DNA of 64,000 nt from Acrocarpospora corrugata (lineage in GTDB: Bacteria; Actinomycetota; Actinomycetes; Streptosporangiales; Streptosporangiaceae). Below are positions 18,164 to 26,225 of this stretch, piece by piece. The stretch's first letter is position 1, and every line of letters starts with the position of its first letter. The stretch covers positions 18,200 to 82,199 of the forward strand of contig NZ_BLAD01000074.1 of assembly GCF_009687845.1 (NCBI RefSeq). The letters run 5' to 3'. Both the position numbers and the translations under genes were made by a program. Below the pieces are notes generated by a model. It did no database searches, was not told the DNA's origin, and saw only the letters and a program-made list of their open reading frames with translations.

Positions 18164-18748
18164 GTGCTGGACAAGCTGGTCGTCGCCCACTTCTTCCGCC
18201 AGCGGCAGCCGCTGTCGCTGAACCGGGCGCCCGCGATCCCGCCGCGCGCGACGGTTCCCGCGGTGCTGGTCATCCCCCGCGAGGGGCCACTGCGCGAGCC
18301 GCACCTGATGGTGGTCACCGGCACCTCGCCGGTCCATGGCCTGCCGCCGGGGGACGTGCTCGACGACACCCATCTCGTGGTCGACTCCGACGACGCCGGC
18401 GATCAGGCCCGGCGGGAGCTGGCCGACGTGCTGATCACCCGGGACGGCATGGCCGGGCTGCTGGACCGGTATGTGGGGTGCGCCGTCGCGGTGACCAGGC
18501 AGCCGGGGGGCTGCCTGGTCGGGCTGCGGCACGGCTGCCGCGCCGAGATCACCGGCAGCGCCGGGCTCATCGCCGGGGCCGACCCGTGGCCGGCCACGTT
18601 CGGCTCGTTCCTGTACTGCTGGCTGGCCGCCAGACTTCCGCTGTACGGCCTGACCACGGCCACCGTGATCGCCGGCCACTACCTGGACGGGTGCGCGTTC
18701 GACGTGGCCGGACGGGCCCGCATCGCGGTCACCGGAGGAGCGGGATGA
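18164..18748 (+). CDS. Conserved-looking hypothetical protein between glycosyltransferase-like and kinase genes
   Basis: 194 residues from GTG 18164, with GGAGG six bases upstream. Begins LDKLVVAHFFRQRQPLSLNR and is otherwise a compact soluble alpha/beta-looking protein without signal peptide, transmembrane helix or cysteine motif. It overlaps the kinase start by 4 bases (ATGA), so it belongs to the operon. I do not recognise a family. The context suggests an accessory factor for a glycerol- or sugar-phosphate pathway. Confidence 0.7.
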   Translation: MLDKLVVAHFFRQRQPLSLNRAPAIPPRATVPAVLVIPREGPLREPHLMVVTGTSPVHGLPPGDVLDDTHLVVDSDDAGDQARRELADVLITRDGMAGLLDRYVGCAVAVTRQPGGCLVGLRHGCRAEITGSAGLIAGADPWPATFGSFLYCWLAARLPLYGLTTATVIAGHYLDGCAFDVAGRARIAVTGGAG

Positions 18749-19662
18749 CCCCGGCCATCGTGGTCGCCGGGGTGACCAGCTTCTACCTGTCCCTGGGCGT
18801 GGCCGGGTTCCCGGTCAGCTATCTGCCGACCTGCAAGCCGCGATGGCTGGCCGGCGGCGTCTCCGGCACGGCCACCCACATCGCCCGCACCCTCCGCGCC
18901 CTGGGCAGCGACTCCCGGCTCTGCACGGTGGTCGGCTCGGACCAGGCCGGGGCCGGAATCCGGGCCGACCTGGAGGCGCACGGGCTGCTCGGCCCTGGGG
19001 TGATCACGGGGGAGCGCTCGTCGCTGGGCGTCGTCCTGGTCGGCCCGGACGGCCGCCGGATGGGCTACCCGCACCTGGCCCCCGTCGACGAGGTCGCCTA
19101 CCCGTTCGAGGTGCTCGCCGGCCAGGCCGCCGGCGCCGACCTGCTGGTGCTGACGAACGCGAAGTTCGTCCGCCCGCTGGTGGCCCGCGCGGCCGGCCTG
19201 GGCATCCCGATCGCGGTGGACACCCACCTGATCGCGGACCCGGGCGATCCGTACAACCTGCCGTGGCTGCGGGCGGCGCGCGTGGTGTTCTGCAGCGGCG
19301 ACTGCCTCCCGGTGCCGCCGCGGCGCTGGATCGCCGAGATCTTCGGCCGCTACCCGCACTGCGCCCTGGCCGGGGTGGGGCTGGGGGCGCACGGTGCGAT
19401 GCTGGGCCTGCGGGACGGGCGGCTCGTCACGGTCCCGGCGGTCACGCCGCGTGGCGTGGTCAACACGGCGGGTGCCGGTGACGGGCTGTTCGCCACGTTC
19501 CTCCATCTCTGGACGAGCACTGAGGATCCCGTCTGGGCGCTCCGGGGCGCGGTGCTCAACGCGGGCTGGAAGATCGGCGACCGCACCCCGGCGGCCGTGT
19601 CCCTGACTTCGGACGAACTCCGCGCCACTCCACTACCCCCGGCAATTATGGGACAATGGTGA
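18745..19662 (+). CDS. PfkB-family carbohydrate kinase
   Basis: 305 residues. N-terminal glycine-rich substrate lid (WLAGGVSGTATHIARTLRALG) and the C-terminal PfkB signature NTAGAGDGLFATF with the catalytic Asp. PfkB kinases phosphorylate sugars, nucleosides or sugar phosphates; the substrate cannot be read from sequence. Its coupling to a CDP-glycerol glycerophosphotransferase-like gene suggests it makes a phosphorylated precursor for a polymer or glycolipid. The gene ends 68 bases before the next start and is followed by a sigma-B-like promoter. Confidence 0.88.
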   Translation: MTPAIVVAGVTSFYLSLGVAGFPVSYLPTCKPRWLAGGVSGTATHIARTLRALGSDSRLCTVVGSDQAGAGIRADLEAHGLLGPGVITGERSSLGVVLVGPDGRRMGYPHLAPVDEVAYPFEVLAGQAAGADLLVLTNAKFVRPLVARAAGLGIPIAVDTHLIADPGDPYNLPWLRAARVVFCSGDCLPVPPRRWIAEIFGRYPHCALAGVGLGAHGAMLGLRDGRLVTVPAVTPRGVVNTAGAGDGLFATFLHLWTSTEDPVWALRGAVLNAGWKIGDRTPAAVSLTSDELRATPLPPAIMGQW

Positions 19663-19679
19663 CATAACGCCACAAGGAG

Positions 19680-19703
19680 GTTTCAACGGGACAAATCGGG
19701 TAC
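19680..19703 (+). promoter_or_regulatory. Sigma-B-like stress promoter
   Basis: GTTT (19680-19683), 14 bases, GGGTAC (19698-19703). This matches the actinobacterial general-stress sigma consensus GNNT-N14-16-GGGTAC/T, with the start codon 28 bases downstream. Confidence 0.55.
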
Positions 19704-19730
19704 CCGAAGTAGATGGGGGAAGGAGCGACA

Positions 19731-20147
19731 ATGTCTGTCAACCAGAGAGAGTCTCAGTCCACCGCCGAGCTCGTACAGCAGGCGTCCGACCAGGTATCCC
19801 GCCTGATCAAGGACGAGATGCGCCTGGCCAGGGCCGAAGTGGCGGGCAAGGGACGGCAGGCGAGGACCGGCGCGGCCCTGTTCGGCGCCACCGGCGTGGT
19901 AGCGCTGCTCGGCGCGGCGGCACTGGTCGCCTGCGTGATTCTCGCGCTGTCCATCCCGTGGCCGGCCTGGCTGGCCGCGCTGGTCGTCGGAGCCGTCCTG
20001 CTGATCATCGGCGGGATCATGGGGGTCTTCGGCAAGAAGCGGGTCACGGGGGCCATGCCGCCCAAGCCGACCCAGGCGGTGAACGGCGTCAAGAACGACA
20101 TCGATGCCGTCAAGTCCGGCATGCACGAAGGGAGGGCGCATCGATGA
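19731..20147 (+). CDS. Phage-holin-superfamily/DUF1469 membrane protein
   Basis: 138 residues from ATG 19731 (AGGAG eight bases upstream; an ATG at 19713 is less well placed). N-terminal amphipathic region (ELVQQASDQVSRLIKDEMRL) followed by two transmembrane helices (about 46-70 and 76-98) and a polar tail. This is the common actinobacterial Phage_holin_3_6/DUF1469 protein, usually paired with a DUF3618 protein as here. Despite the name there is no evidence of lysis function; it is probably an envelope or stress protein. The stop overlaps the next start by 4 bases. Confidence 0.85.
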   Translation: MSVNQRESQSTAELVQQASDQVSRLIKDEMRLARAEVAGKGRQARTGAALFGATGVVALLGAAALVACVILALSIPWPAWLAALVVGAVLLIIGGIMGVFGKKRVTGAMPPKPTQAVNGVKNDIDAVKSGMHEGRAHR

Positions 20148-20659
20148 CCCGCGCGCACCGGACCTCGTCCGAGGACGTCGCGGCCATCGCCGAGGACGCG
20201 GAGCGTACCCGCGCCGAACTCGGCCGCACGGTGGCCGCCCTGGCCGCAAAGGCCGACGTCAGGTCGCGGGCCAAAAGCAGCGTGAAGTCCAAGGCCATGT
20301 CGGCCAAGTCGACGGCGAGTTCCGGGGCGCACCAGGTCGCGGACAAGGCCAACCGGCATCCCGCCGCCGTCTACGGAACCACCTTCCTGGTCGCCATGGG
20401 CGCGCTGGCCCGCACACTGTTCAGGCGCAGGAACATGCGCGCGGGAATGAAGTTCACCGGCGGCGGCCGAGGCCGCAAGCCGATGCGCTCCATGCGCTCC
20501 ATGCGCTCCACGCGTCCCATGCGCTCCACGGGCTTCATGAGCTTCCTCAGGTCGATGTGGCCTAGAAAGACGATGAAGGCCAAGTCCATGCCCATGAAGA
20601 CGATGAAGTCCATGAAATCCATGGCCAAGCGCTCCCGTCCGAGCCGGATGATGCGCTGA
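20144..20659 (+). CDS. DUF3618 protein with Met/Arg/Lys-rich C-terminal tail
   Basis: 171 residues. The N-terminal part (AEDAERTRAELGRTVAALAAKADV) is the DUF3618 signature, a Glu/Arg-rich helix, followed by a short membrane segment (AAVYGTTFLVAMGALARTLF). The last ~60 residues are exceptional: repeats such as MRSMRSMRSTRPMRS and MKTMKSMKSMAK with about 15 Met and a very high positive charge, encoded partly by 9-nt tandem repeats. The tail could contact nucleic acid or anionic lipid or bind metal; that is speculation. Operon with the DUF1469 gene. Confidence 0.8.
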   Translation: MTRAHRTSSEDVAAIAEDAERTRAELGRTVAALAAKADVRSRAKSSVKSKAMSAKSTASSGAHQVADKANRHPAAVYGTTFLVAMGALARTLFRRRNMRAGMKFTGGGRGRKPMRSMRSMRSTRPMRSTGFMSFLRSMWPRKTMKAKSMPMKTMKSMKSMAKRSRPSRMMR

Positions 20660-20660
20660 C

Positions 20661-20840
20661 TCAGTCGAGTTGGGCGAGGAGCCGGTCCAGCCGGGTGGTG
20701 GCGGAACCCATTCCGCTCAGCACCAGGCGGGGCCCGGCCGAAGTGGCCACGCGCGTCCCCGGTTCGCCCGTCCCGCCGGGCGACCTCGCCCAGCATCTGC
20801 AGCGCGAACGCCTCAGCCGGGTTCAAGCGTCAACTCGCTG
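20661..20840 (-). pseudogene. Possible gene remnant between DUF3618 and LAL genes
   Basis: Minus-strand codons with good GC3 bias read NPAEAFALQMLGEVARRDG, then in another frame GPRLVLSGMGSATTRLDRLL and a stop at 20661-20663. The two pieces look like one short protein end broken by a shift. No start or family was recognised. Confidence 0.3.
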
Positions 20841-20841
20841 C

Positions 20842-23799
20842 TCAGCTCAGGAGGCGCACCAGTTCCACCCGGGAGCGGATATCGAGTTTGGCGAAGATGT
20901 TTCTCAGGTGGTGTTCGATCGTGCGGGGGCTCAGGTACAGCCGGGCCGCGACCTCGCGGTTGGTGGCGCCGTCGGCCACCAGGCGGGCGATCTGGAGTTG
21001 CTGGGCGGTGAGGTCTCCGGTGGGGGCGGGGCGGGTGGACGGGACCGCTTCGCCGGTCGCGCGTAGTTCGTTGCGGGACTGTTCGGCCCAGAGTCGCGCG
21101 CCGAAACGTTCAAAGGTGTCGAGGGCGCCGTGCAGGTGCTCGCGGGCCGCGCCGGGGCGGCGGTCGCGGCGCAGGGCGTTGCCGAACAGGAGTTCGGTCC
21201 TGGCCGTCTCGAACTCGGAGAAGCCCCGCCGGTGCAGGTCGAGCGCTTCCCGGTAGAGGTCCTCGGCGTCGCCGGGCGCCGCCAGCAGGGCCCGGCACCG
21301 TACGGCAAGGGCCAGCCGGTCCGGGCTGCGCGTGCTGTCCACCCACCGGCCGAACACCGCCAGCGCGGCTTCGGCCCGTTCCCTGTCCCCGGTCCGTACG
21401 GCGGCCTCGACGAGGGTGGGGGTGGCGGTCACCCGTACCACGAGATGGCCGTTCCGGGTCGGCCGGAGCCGCTGGACGACGGCGGCGGCGTTGCCGCGGG
21501 ACAGGTCGAGGCAGGCCAGCGCCCAGGTGCTGAGCGCGCCGGCCAGGCCCACGCCGTGCGCTCCGGCCAGGTCGATGGCGGCTTCCGCGCGGGTTCTGCA
21601 GGTCTCCTCGTCGCCCCGGACGGCCGCCATCATGGCCAGCCAAGCCAGGTGCTGCCCCGCGCTGTTGCGCTGCCCGGTCTCCTGGGCCAGCCGCAGGCCC
21701 TCGGCGGCGTTGGCGGTCACGGCCGGATAGCGGCCCATCCAGAACTCGCTGTGCGTCGCGAACTCCAGCACCTGCGGCACGGTCGAGATCGCCCCACGCG
21801 CCTTGGCCGTCTCCACCGCCCGGGTGGACAGCCGCAGCGCCTGTACGTCGTCGCCCAGCATCAGGCTCGCGCACGCGGCCCACACCAGCACCGACGGGCT
21901 GTGCACCGAGGGCGCGAGCTCCACCACCCGGCGCAGCGGCCCGGCGGCCTCCGCGTGCCGGCCGCGGAACGAGGCGGCCAGCCCGGTCAGGTACTCGAAC
22001 ATCAGCCGGGTGGCCGGGCAGTCGTCCGGGCGGCGCAGCTCCGCCGCGTCTCTGGCGATCGCCACGAACCGCTGGTGATCACCGGCCAGGTAACTGGCCT
22101 CCCCGGCCCGGACCAGCGCCCGCACGGCCATCGTGCGATCCCGCCCCAGCAGCGCCGCCGCCACCGCCAGCAGATCGTCCCTGGCGCTCGCGGTCGCGCC
22201 ACCGCGCAACTCCAGCCGGGCCCCGATCAGCTCGGCCTGCTGCCGCAACTCCTCGGAGATCGTGCCGGAGCGCAGCCGATCGAGCAACATCCTGGCCTGG
22301 TACGGCCGGCCCTCCAGCCGGGCATGCTGCGCGGCCGTGGCCAGCCGCGCCGCCCGCACATCGGCGCACGGGCTCAGCTCGGCGGCCCGCTCGAACGCCG
22401 CCGACAGCCCGGGATACCCGGCATGAGGACTCGCCGCCGTTGACAGGCTGGGATGTCCGGCATGTGGGCCGGCCGCCGTTGACAGCTCGGGACGCCCGGC
22501 ATATGCGCCCACCGTCGCCGACTGGCCGTTATGCGCGTTCGCCGCTGCCGCGAGTTCGTCGCCCAGGGCGGCGCTGGGGCCGTCGAGGGCAGCCGCGCGG
22601 TGCCAGGCCCGGCGCAGTGCCTGGCCGTCGCCGCCGAGTACTTCGGCCAGGCGGCGGTGGGCGGCTCGACGCCGCAGCGACGTGGCTCGCCGGTAGACGA
22701 CCGTGGCCAGGTTCGGCTCCACGAAGGCGCACCGGTCGCCGGTGATGCGTACCAGGCCGGCTTGTTCGGCCGCCTCAAGTCCGGCGAAGGCGCAGTCGGG
22801 TTCGGCGGCCCGGACCAGTGCGGGCAGGTCCAGGTCGGGGTCGGCGGCGAGGAGCAGCAGTATCGCGCGGGTCCGGCCGGGCAGGCGTTCTGCCTGGTCG
22901 GCGTAGCGCCGGAACAGCCGCCCTTCCGGGGGCAGCGCGGTGGGCGGGGCCGCGTGCCCGGCCAGCTGGGCGGGCGTGAGGGCGGCGACGACCTCGGTCA
23001 CCGCCAGCGGGTTGCCCCCGGCGATCTGGTCCACCGCCGCCCGCAGCCCGTCGGAGAGCTCTGGAGCCAGGTCGTCCACCAGGTCTCGGCGGGCCCGCTC
23101 ATCCAGGTTCTCCAGCCGCGCCGACGGGATCCCCGCCAGGTCGGCCGCGGCCGTGAACACCATCGCGACGCGCTCCCCGGACAGCCTCCTGGCCGCGAAC
23201 AGCAGCGCGTCCCTGCTCGGCGCGTCCATCAGGTGCAGATCGTCGACGCAGGCCAGCACCGGCCGCCCGGCCGAGCAGAGCAGGTTCACCACCGCCGCCG
23301 GGACGAGCAGGGCACCCGGGTCCACGCCGCGTTCCAGCGCGTCCGTGAGCGCCGCGCCCTGAACCGGCGGCAGAGCGGGCACATCGCGAGCCAGCGGGCG
23401 GAGCAGGCAGTGCAGCCCCGCGAACGGCAGGCCGCTCTCGGCCGCGATCCCGCGAGCGCGCAGCATGAGAAACGGACCAGGGGCGGCGGCGTTGTCACCT
23501 CCGGCGTGGCCGGACAGCCCGGCCCCGTCGTCCTGCCCGGTTTGATGGAACGGCCCTGTCGAGGTGTCCCGTCCGGCGTGGCGGAACGGCCCTGTCGAGT
23601 CGTCTCGTCCGGCGTGGCGGAACAGCTCTGTCGAGTCGTTCCGTCCAGCCTGGCGGAACAGCCCCGCCGCGTGGTCGAGGAGGGCGGACTTGCCGGTTCC
23701 CGCTGCCCCGTGAAAGAGCAGTGCGCCGCCCGACCCCGACGCGGCGTCGTCGAGTAGGCGGCGGACGGTGGCCTGTTCGGTGCTTCTGCCGCGCAGCAT
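20842..23799 (-). CDS. LAL-type LuxR transcriptional activator with two internal tandem-repeat insertions
   Basis: 985 residues. N-terminal ATPase with Walker A GAAGTGKSALLDH and Walker B VLACVDDLHLMD, a long TPR-like helical middle region, and a C-terminal LuxR helix-turn-helix (LTAQQLQIARLVADGATNRE, LSPRTIEHHLRNIFAKLD). Large ATP-binding LuxR regulators activate catabolic or secondary-metabolic genes on ATP and inducer binding. Two tandem repeats interrupt the fold: about five 12-residue units (LFRHAGRDDSTG type) just after Walker A, and about three 13-residue units (PHAGHPSLSTAAS type) in the middle. It lies downstream of the Liv importer genes but is separated from them by a strong hairpin. 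Confidence 0.9.
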   Translation of the reverse strand: MLRGRSTEQATVRRLLDDAASGSGGALLFHGAAGTGKSALLDHAAGLFRQAGRNDSTELFRHAGRDDSTGPFRHAGRDTSTGPFHQTGQDDGAGLSGHAGGDNAAAPGPFLMLRARGIAAESGLPFAGLHCLLRPLARDVPALPPVQGAALTDALERGVDPGALLVPAAVVNLLCSAGRPVLACVDDLHLMDAPSRDALLFAARRLSGERVAMVFTAAADLAGIPSARLENLDERARRDLVDDLAPELSDGLRAAVDQIAGGNPLAVTEVVAALTPAQLAGHAAPPTALPPEGRLFRRYADQAERLPGRTRAILLLLAADPDLDLPALVRAAEPDCAFAGLEAAEQAGLVRITGDRCAFVEPNLATVVYRRATSLRRRAAHRRLAEVLGGDGQALRRAWHRAAALDGPSAALGDELAAAANAHNGQSATVGAYAGRPELSTAAGPHAGHPSLSTAASPHAGYPGLSAAFERAAELSPCADVRAARLATAAQHARLEGRPYQARMLLDRLRSGTISEELRQQAELIGARLELRGGATASARDDLLAVAAALLGRDRTMAVRALVRAGEASYLAGDHQRFVAIARDAAELRRPDDCPATRLMFEYLTGLAASFRGRHAEAAGPLRRVVELAPSVHSPSVLVWAACASLMLGDDVQALRLSTRAVETAKARGAISTVPQVLEFATHSEFWMGRYPAVTANAAEGLRLAQETGQRNSAGQHLAWLAMMAAVRGDEETCRTRAEAAIDLAGAHGVGLAGALSTWALACLDLSRGNAAAVVQRLRPTRNGHLVVRVTATPTLVEAAVRTGDRERAEAALAVFGRWVDSTRSPDRLALAVRCRALLAAPGDAEDLYREALDLHRRGFSEFETARTELLFGNALRRDRRPGAAREHLHGALDTFERFGARLWAEQSRNELRATGEAVPSTRPAPTGDLTAQQLQIARLVADGATNREVAARLYLSPRTIEHHLRNIFAKLDIRSRVELVRLLS
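22400..22520. repeat. 39-nt in-frame tandem repeat inside the LAL gene
   Basis: About three copies of a 39-nt unit encode AYAGRPELSTAAG, PHAGHPSLSTAAS and PHAGYPGLSAAF. Multiples of 3, so copy-number change keeps the frame. Confidence 0.75.
23490..23670. repeat. 36-nt in-frame tandem repeat after Walker A of the LAL gene
   Basis: About five copies of a 36-nt unit (core TGGCGGAACGGCCCTGTCGA) encode 12-residue repeats of the type LFRHAGRDDSTG. They sit between Walker A and the next conserved strand. Confidence 0.8.
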
Positions 23800-23824
23800 G
23801 CGGGCTCCGGGGGATCGAAGGTCC

Positions 23825-23858
23825 GGCAGCCGCCCCGCCGAGGAGCGGGGCGGCTGCC
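23825..23858 (-). terminator. Strong hairpin ending the Liv operon
   Basis: Perfect 14-bp stem GGCAGCCGCCCCGC/GCGGGGCGGCTGCC with a 6-base loop, 9 bases past the stop of the substrate-binding protein and 26 bases before the LAL start. No T-run, as usual in very GC-rich genomes. Confidence 0.75.
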
Positions 23859-23866
23859 GTCAGGCG

Positions 23867-25138
23867 TCAGCTCGCCGGGGGGACCTGGTAGTCCTTGGCG
23901 AGGTCGGACACGGCGGCCTCCTTGAAGATGACGGCGCCGCCGACCGCGGCCTTGTCGGGCTTGACCACGTATGAGGCGCGCGAGGCGGGCTGGTCGTACA
24001 CGCTGAAGTCCATCGGAGTGCCGCCCAGGCCGCCCTCCCAGGCGTGCTGGGAGCGGTGCGCCTTGATGATGCCCTCGCGGCTGAGGTCCTTGGCCGCGCA
24101 CGCCTGCGTCAGCGCGTCCCCGATGATCATCGCGGCGGTCCACCCGGTCGAGACGCCGCTGTCCAGCGGCTGACCGGCGAAGCGGGCCTCATAGTCCTTG
24201 ATCAGCTTCTGGTAGACCGGCAGCGGGGCGCTGATCGGCGCGCCCGCCGTCACGTAGTAGTAGTCCTTGAGCAGGGCCGGCGCGGCGGGGGTGGCCAGCA
24301 GCAGCGGGCTGTAGGCCGAGTTGCTGCCGACGAACGGCACGTCCAGTCCTGACGCGAGCGAGACGCCCACCAGCGACGCCGCCTGGCGCGGGCCGACCGA
24401 GACCAGGATGGCCTTCACGCCGGCCTTCTTGAACGCGGTCGCCTGCGCGGTCATGTCCTGGTCGGTGGCCTTGATCTTCTGCTCCACCAGGGTCAGGCCG
24501 AGCTTCCCGGTCGCGTACTGGGAGCCGTCCAGCGAGCTCTCGCCGTAGTCGCCCTCGAAATACAGGTGACCGATCTTGTCGCCGGCCTTGATGCCCTTCT
24601 CCTTCATCAGGAAGTCCACGCCGTTGATCATGTCCACGTCGTACGTGGTGCCGGTGACCTGGATGGCCTCGCTGCCGAGCAGGCCGGTGGCCCACGCCAT
24701 CGGGATGGTCAGCAGCTTGTCCGTGGTGATCTTGTCCTTCAGCGCGATCACCATCGGCGAGCCGATGAACTGCGGGATCGCCGCCGAGCGCGGGGCCACC
24801 TCGGTGTAGGCGGCCATCGCCTTCTGGGCGTCGTAGCCGTGGTCCCGGACCACCAGTTCGATCTTCCGGCCGCAGACCCCGCCGGCCGCGTTGACCTGCT
24901 CGAAGTAGAGCTGCTGCGCCTGGGTGAGGCTCTTGCCGAGTGAGGCGTACGGGCCGGTCAGGTCGGTGAGCAGGCTGAGCGTGATGGTGTCGGCGGTGAC
25001 GCCGGGGCCGGTCTTCACGCCGTCGCCCCCGGTCGCGGTGGCGGGGGCGGCCCCGCCGGTGGCCTTGTCGCTCGCGCAGGCGGACGCGGCCAGCGCGAGG
25101 GCCGCCAGAGCCGCTATGGCTATGCGGTTACGGAACAT
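23867..25138 (-). CDS. Branched-chain amino-acid-type ABC transporter substrate-binding lipoprotein
   Basis: 423 residues. Lipoprotein signal with lipobox ASAC near residues 17-20, then a type 1 periplasmic-binding (LivJ/leucine-binding) fold: TITLSLLTDLTGPYA, RKIELVVRDHGYDAQKAM, GVKAILVSVGPRQAASLVG. It captures an amino acid, amide or other small polar ligand outside the cell for the LivH/LivM/LivG/LivF importer. It is the last gene of the operon, and its start overlaps the permease stop by 11 bases. The ligand cannot be read; many actinobacterial relatives take up urea, amides or aromatic acids. Confidence 0.9.
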   Translation of the reverse strand: MFRNRIAIAALAALALAASACASDKATGGAAPATATGGDGVKTGPGVTADTITLSLLTDLTGPYASLGKSLTQAQQLYFEQVNAAGGVCGRKIELVVRDHGYDAQKAMAAYTEVAPRSAAIPQFIGSPMVIALKDKITTDKLLTIPMAWATGLLGSEAIQVTGTTYDVDMINGVDFLMKEKGIKAGDKIGHLYFEGDYGESSLDGSQYATGKLGLTLVEQKIKATDQDMTAQATAFKKAGVKAILVSVGPRQAASLVGVSLASGLDVPFVGSNSAYSPLLLATPAAPALLKDYYYVTAGAPISAPLPVYQKLIKDYEARFAGQPLDSGVSTGWTAAMIIGDALTQACAAKDLSREGIIKAHRSQHAWEGGLGGTPMDFSVYDQPASRASYVVKPDKAAVGGAVIFKEAAVSDLAKDYQVPPAS

Positions 25139-26225
25139 GGGAACTCCTGGTTTCGGGGGAACGGGCCAGTCGGAGCCGGATGGAGGGGAGGCTGGGGCGG
25201 ATCTTGCGCAGCAGGCCGTACAGGCCTCCGGGGAGGAAGAGCACGACCGAGACGACGGCGGCGCCGTACAGGATGCGGGCCGCCTCGGCGGGGGAGACCC
25301 CGCCGGAACCGGGTGCGGCGATCAGCGGGATCGCGTCGCTGTAGCGGGTGAGCAGCTGCGGCAGCATGGAGACGAAGACCGCGCCGATCACCGCGCCGGT
25401 GACCGAGCCGAGACCGCCGATGACGATCATGGCCAGGTAGTCCAGCGAGAGCAGCACCCCGAAGTACTCCGGGACCGTCCGCTGGAACACCAGGGCGAGC
25501 AGGACGCCGGCCAGCCCGCCGTACATGGAGGAGAGCACGAAGACGCCCGCCCGGTAACGGGTGACCGGGACGCCGATCACCCCGGCCGCGATCTCGTGGT
25601 CCCTGATCGTGTTCATCGCCCGGCCCGGCCGCCCGCGCAGCACGCCCCTGGCGAAGAAGGCCGCCCCCGCCAGCAGCACCGCGCCGAGGAGCCAGAGCCG
25701 CTCCAGCGACCCGAACGGCACCGCCAGCAGGACCACTTCCGGCGAGTCCGCGAACACGAACCCGAACAGTTCCATCGGCGGTACGGCCCTGCCGTTGAAC
25801 CCGCCGGTCACCGGCCCGGCGTTGAACAGCACGTGCTGACCCCCGAAGATCAGCGCGAGGGTGGCGATGCCCAGATAGGCGCCCTTCAACCGGCTCGCGA
25901 TCGGGCTGAACAGTCCGCCCGCCACCCCGGCCGCCAGCACCGCGAGCACCGCCGCGAGCGGCGTCGGCAGCCCGAGCCCGCCCAGCGTCCCGGTGGGCTC
26001 GGCGGCCAGGAACACGTACGCGTACGCGCCGACCGCCAGGAAGAACGCGTGCCCCATGGACAGCTGCCCGGTCGCCCCGGTCAGCAGGTTGAGGCCGATC
26101 GCGCCGATCGCCGCCGACATCGCGAACAGGCCGGTCTGCAGCCAGAACCCGTCCAGATAGAACGGCACGGCCACCACCGCCGCTACTGTTGCCGCCACCG
26201 CGGCCCAGAACAGGATCCTAGACAC
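25128..26225 (-). CDS. livM: ABC transporter permease, LivM type
   Basis: 365 residues from GTG 26225, with 8-10 predicted membrane helices. Family marks include LLTGATGQLSMGHAFFLAVGAY, RAMNTIRDHEIAAGVIGV and SLDYLAMIVIGGLGSVTGAVIGA, the EAA-like loop region of LivH/LivM permeases. With LivH it forms the translocation pore for the bound substrate. Overlaps LivH by 8 bases and the substrate-binding gene by 11 bases. Confidence 0.92.
   Translation of the reverse strand: MSRILFWAAVAATVAAVVAVPFYLDGFWLQTGLFAMSAAIGAIGLNLLTGATGQLSMGHAFFLAVGAYAYVFLAAEPTGTLGGLGLPTPLAAVLAVLAAGVAGGLFSPIASRLKGAYLGIATLALIFGGQHVLFNAGPVTGGFNGRAVPPMELFGFVFADSPEVVLLAVPFGSLERLWLLGAVLLAGAAFFARGVLRGRPGRAMNTIRDHEIAAGVIGVPVTRYRAGVFVLSSMYGGLAGVLLALVFQRTVPEYFGVLLSLDYLAMIVIGGLGSVTGAVIGAVFVSMLPQLLTRYSDAIPLIAAPGSGGVSPAEAARILYGAAVVSVVLFLPGGLYGLLRKIRPSLPSIRLRLARSPETRSSHVP

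Noticed and set aside
19731..20147. Phage holin and hence a prophage
   Set aside because: Only the family name is phage-related; no other phage gene is near, and DUF1469/DUF3618 pairs are common host genes.
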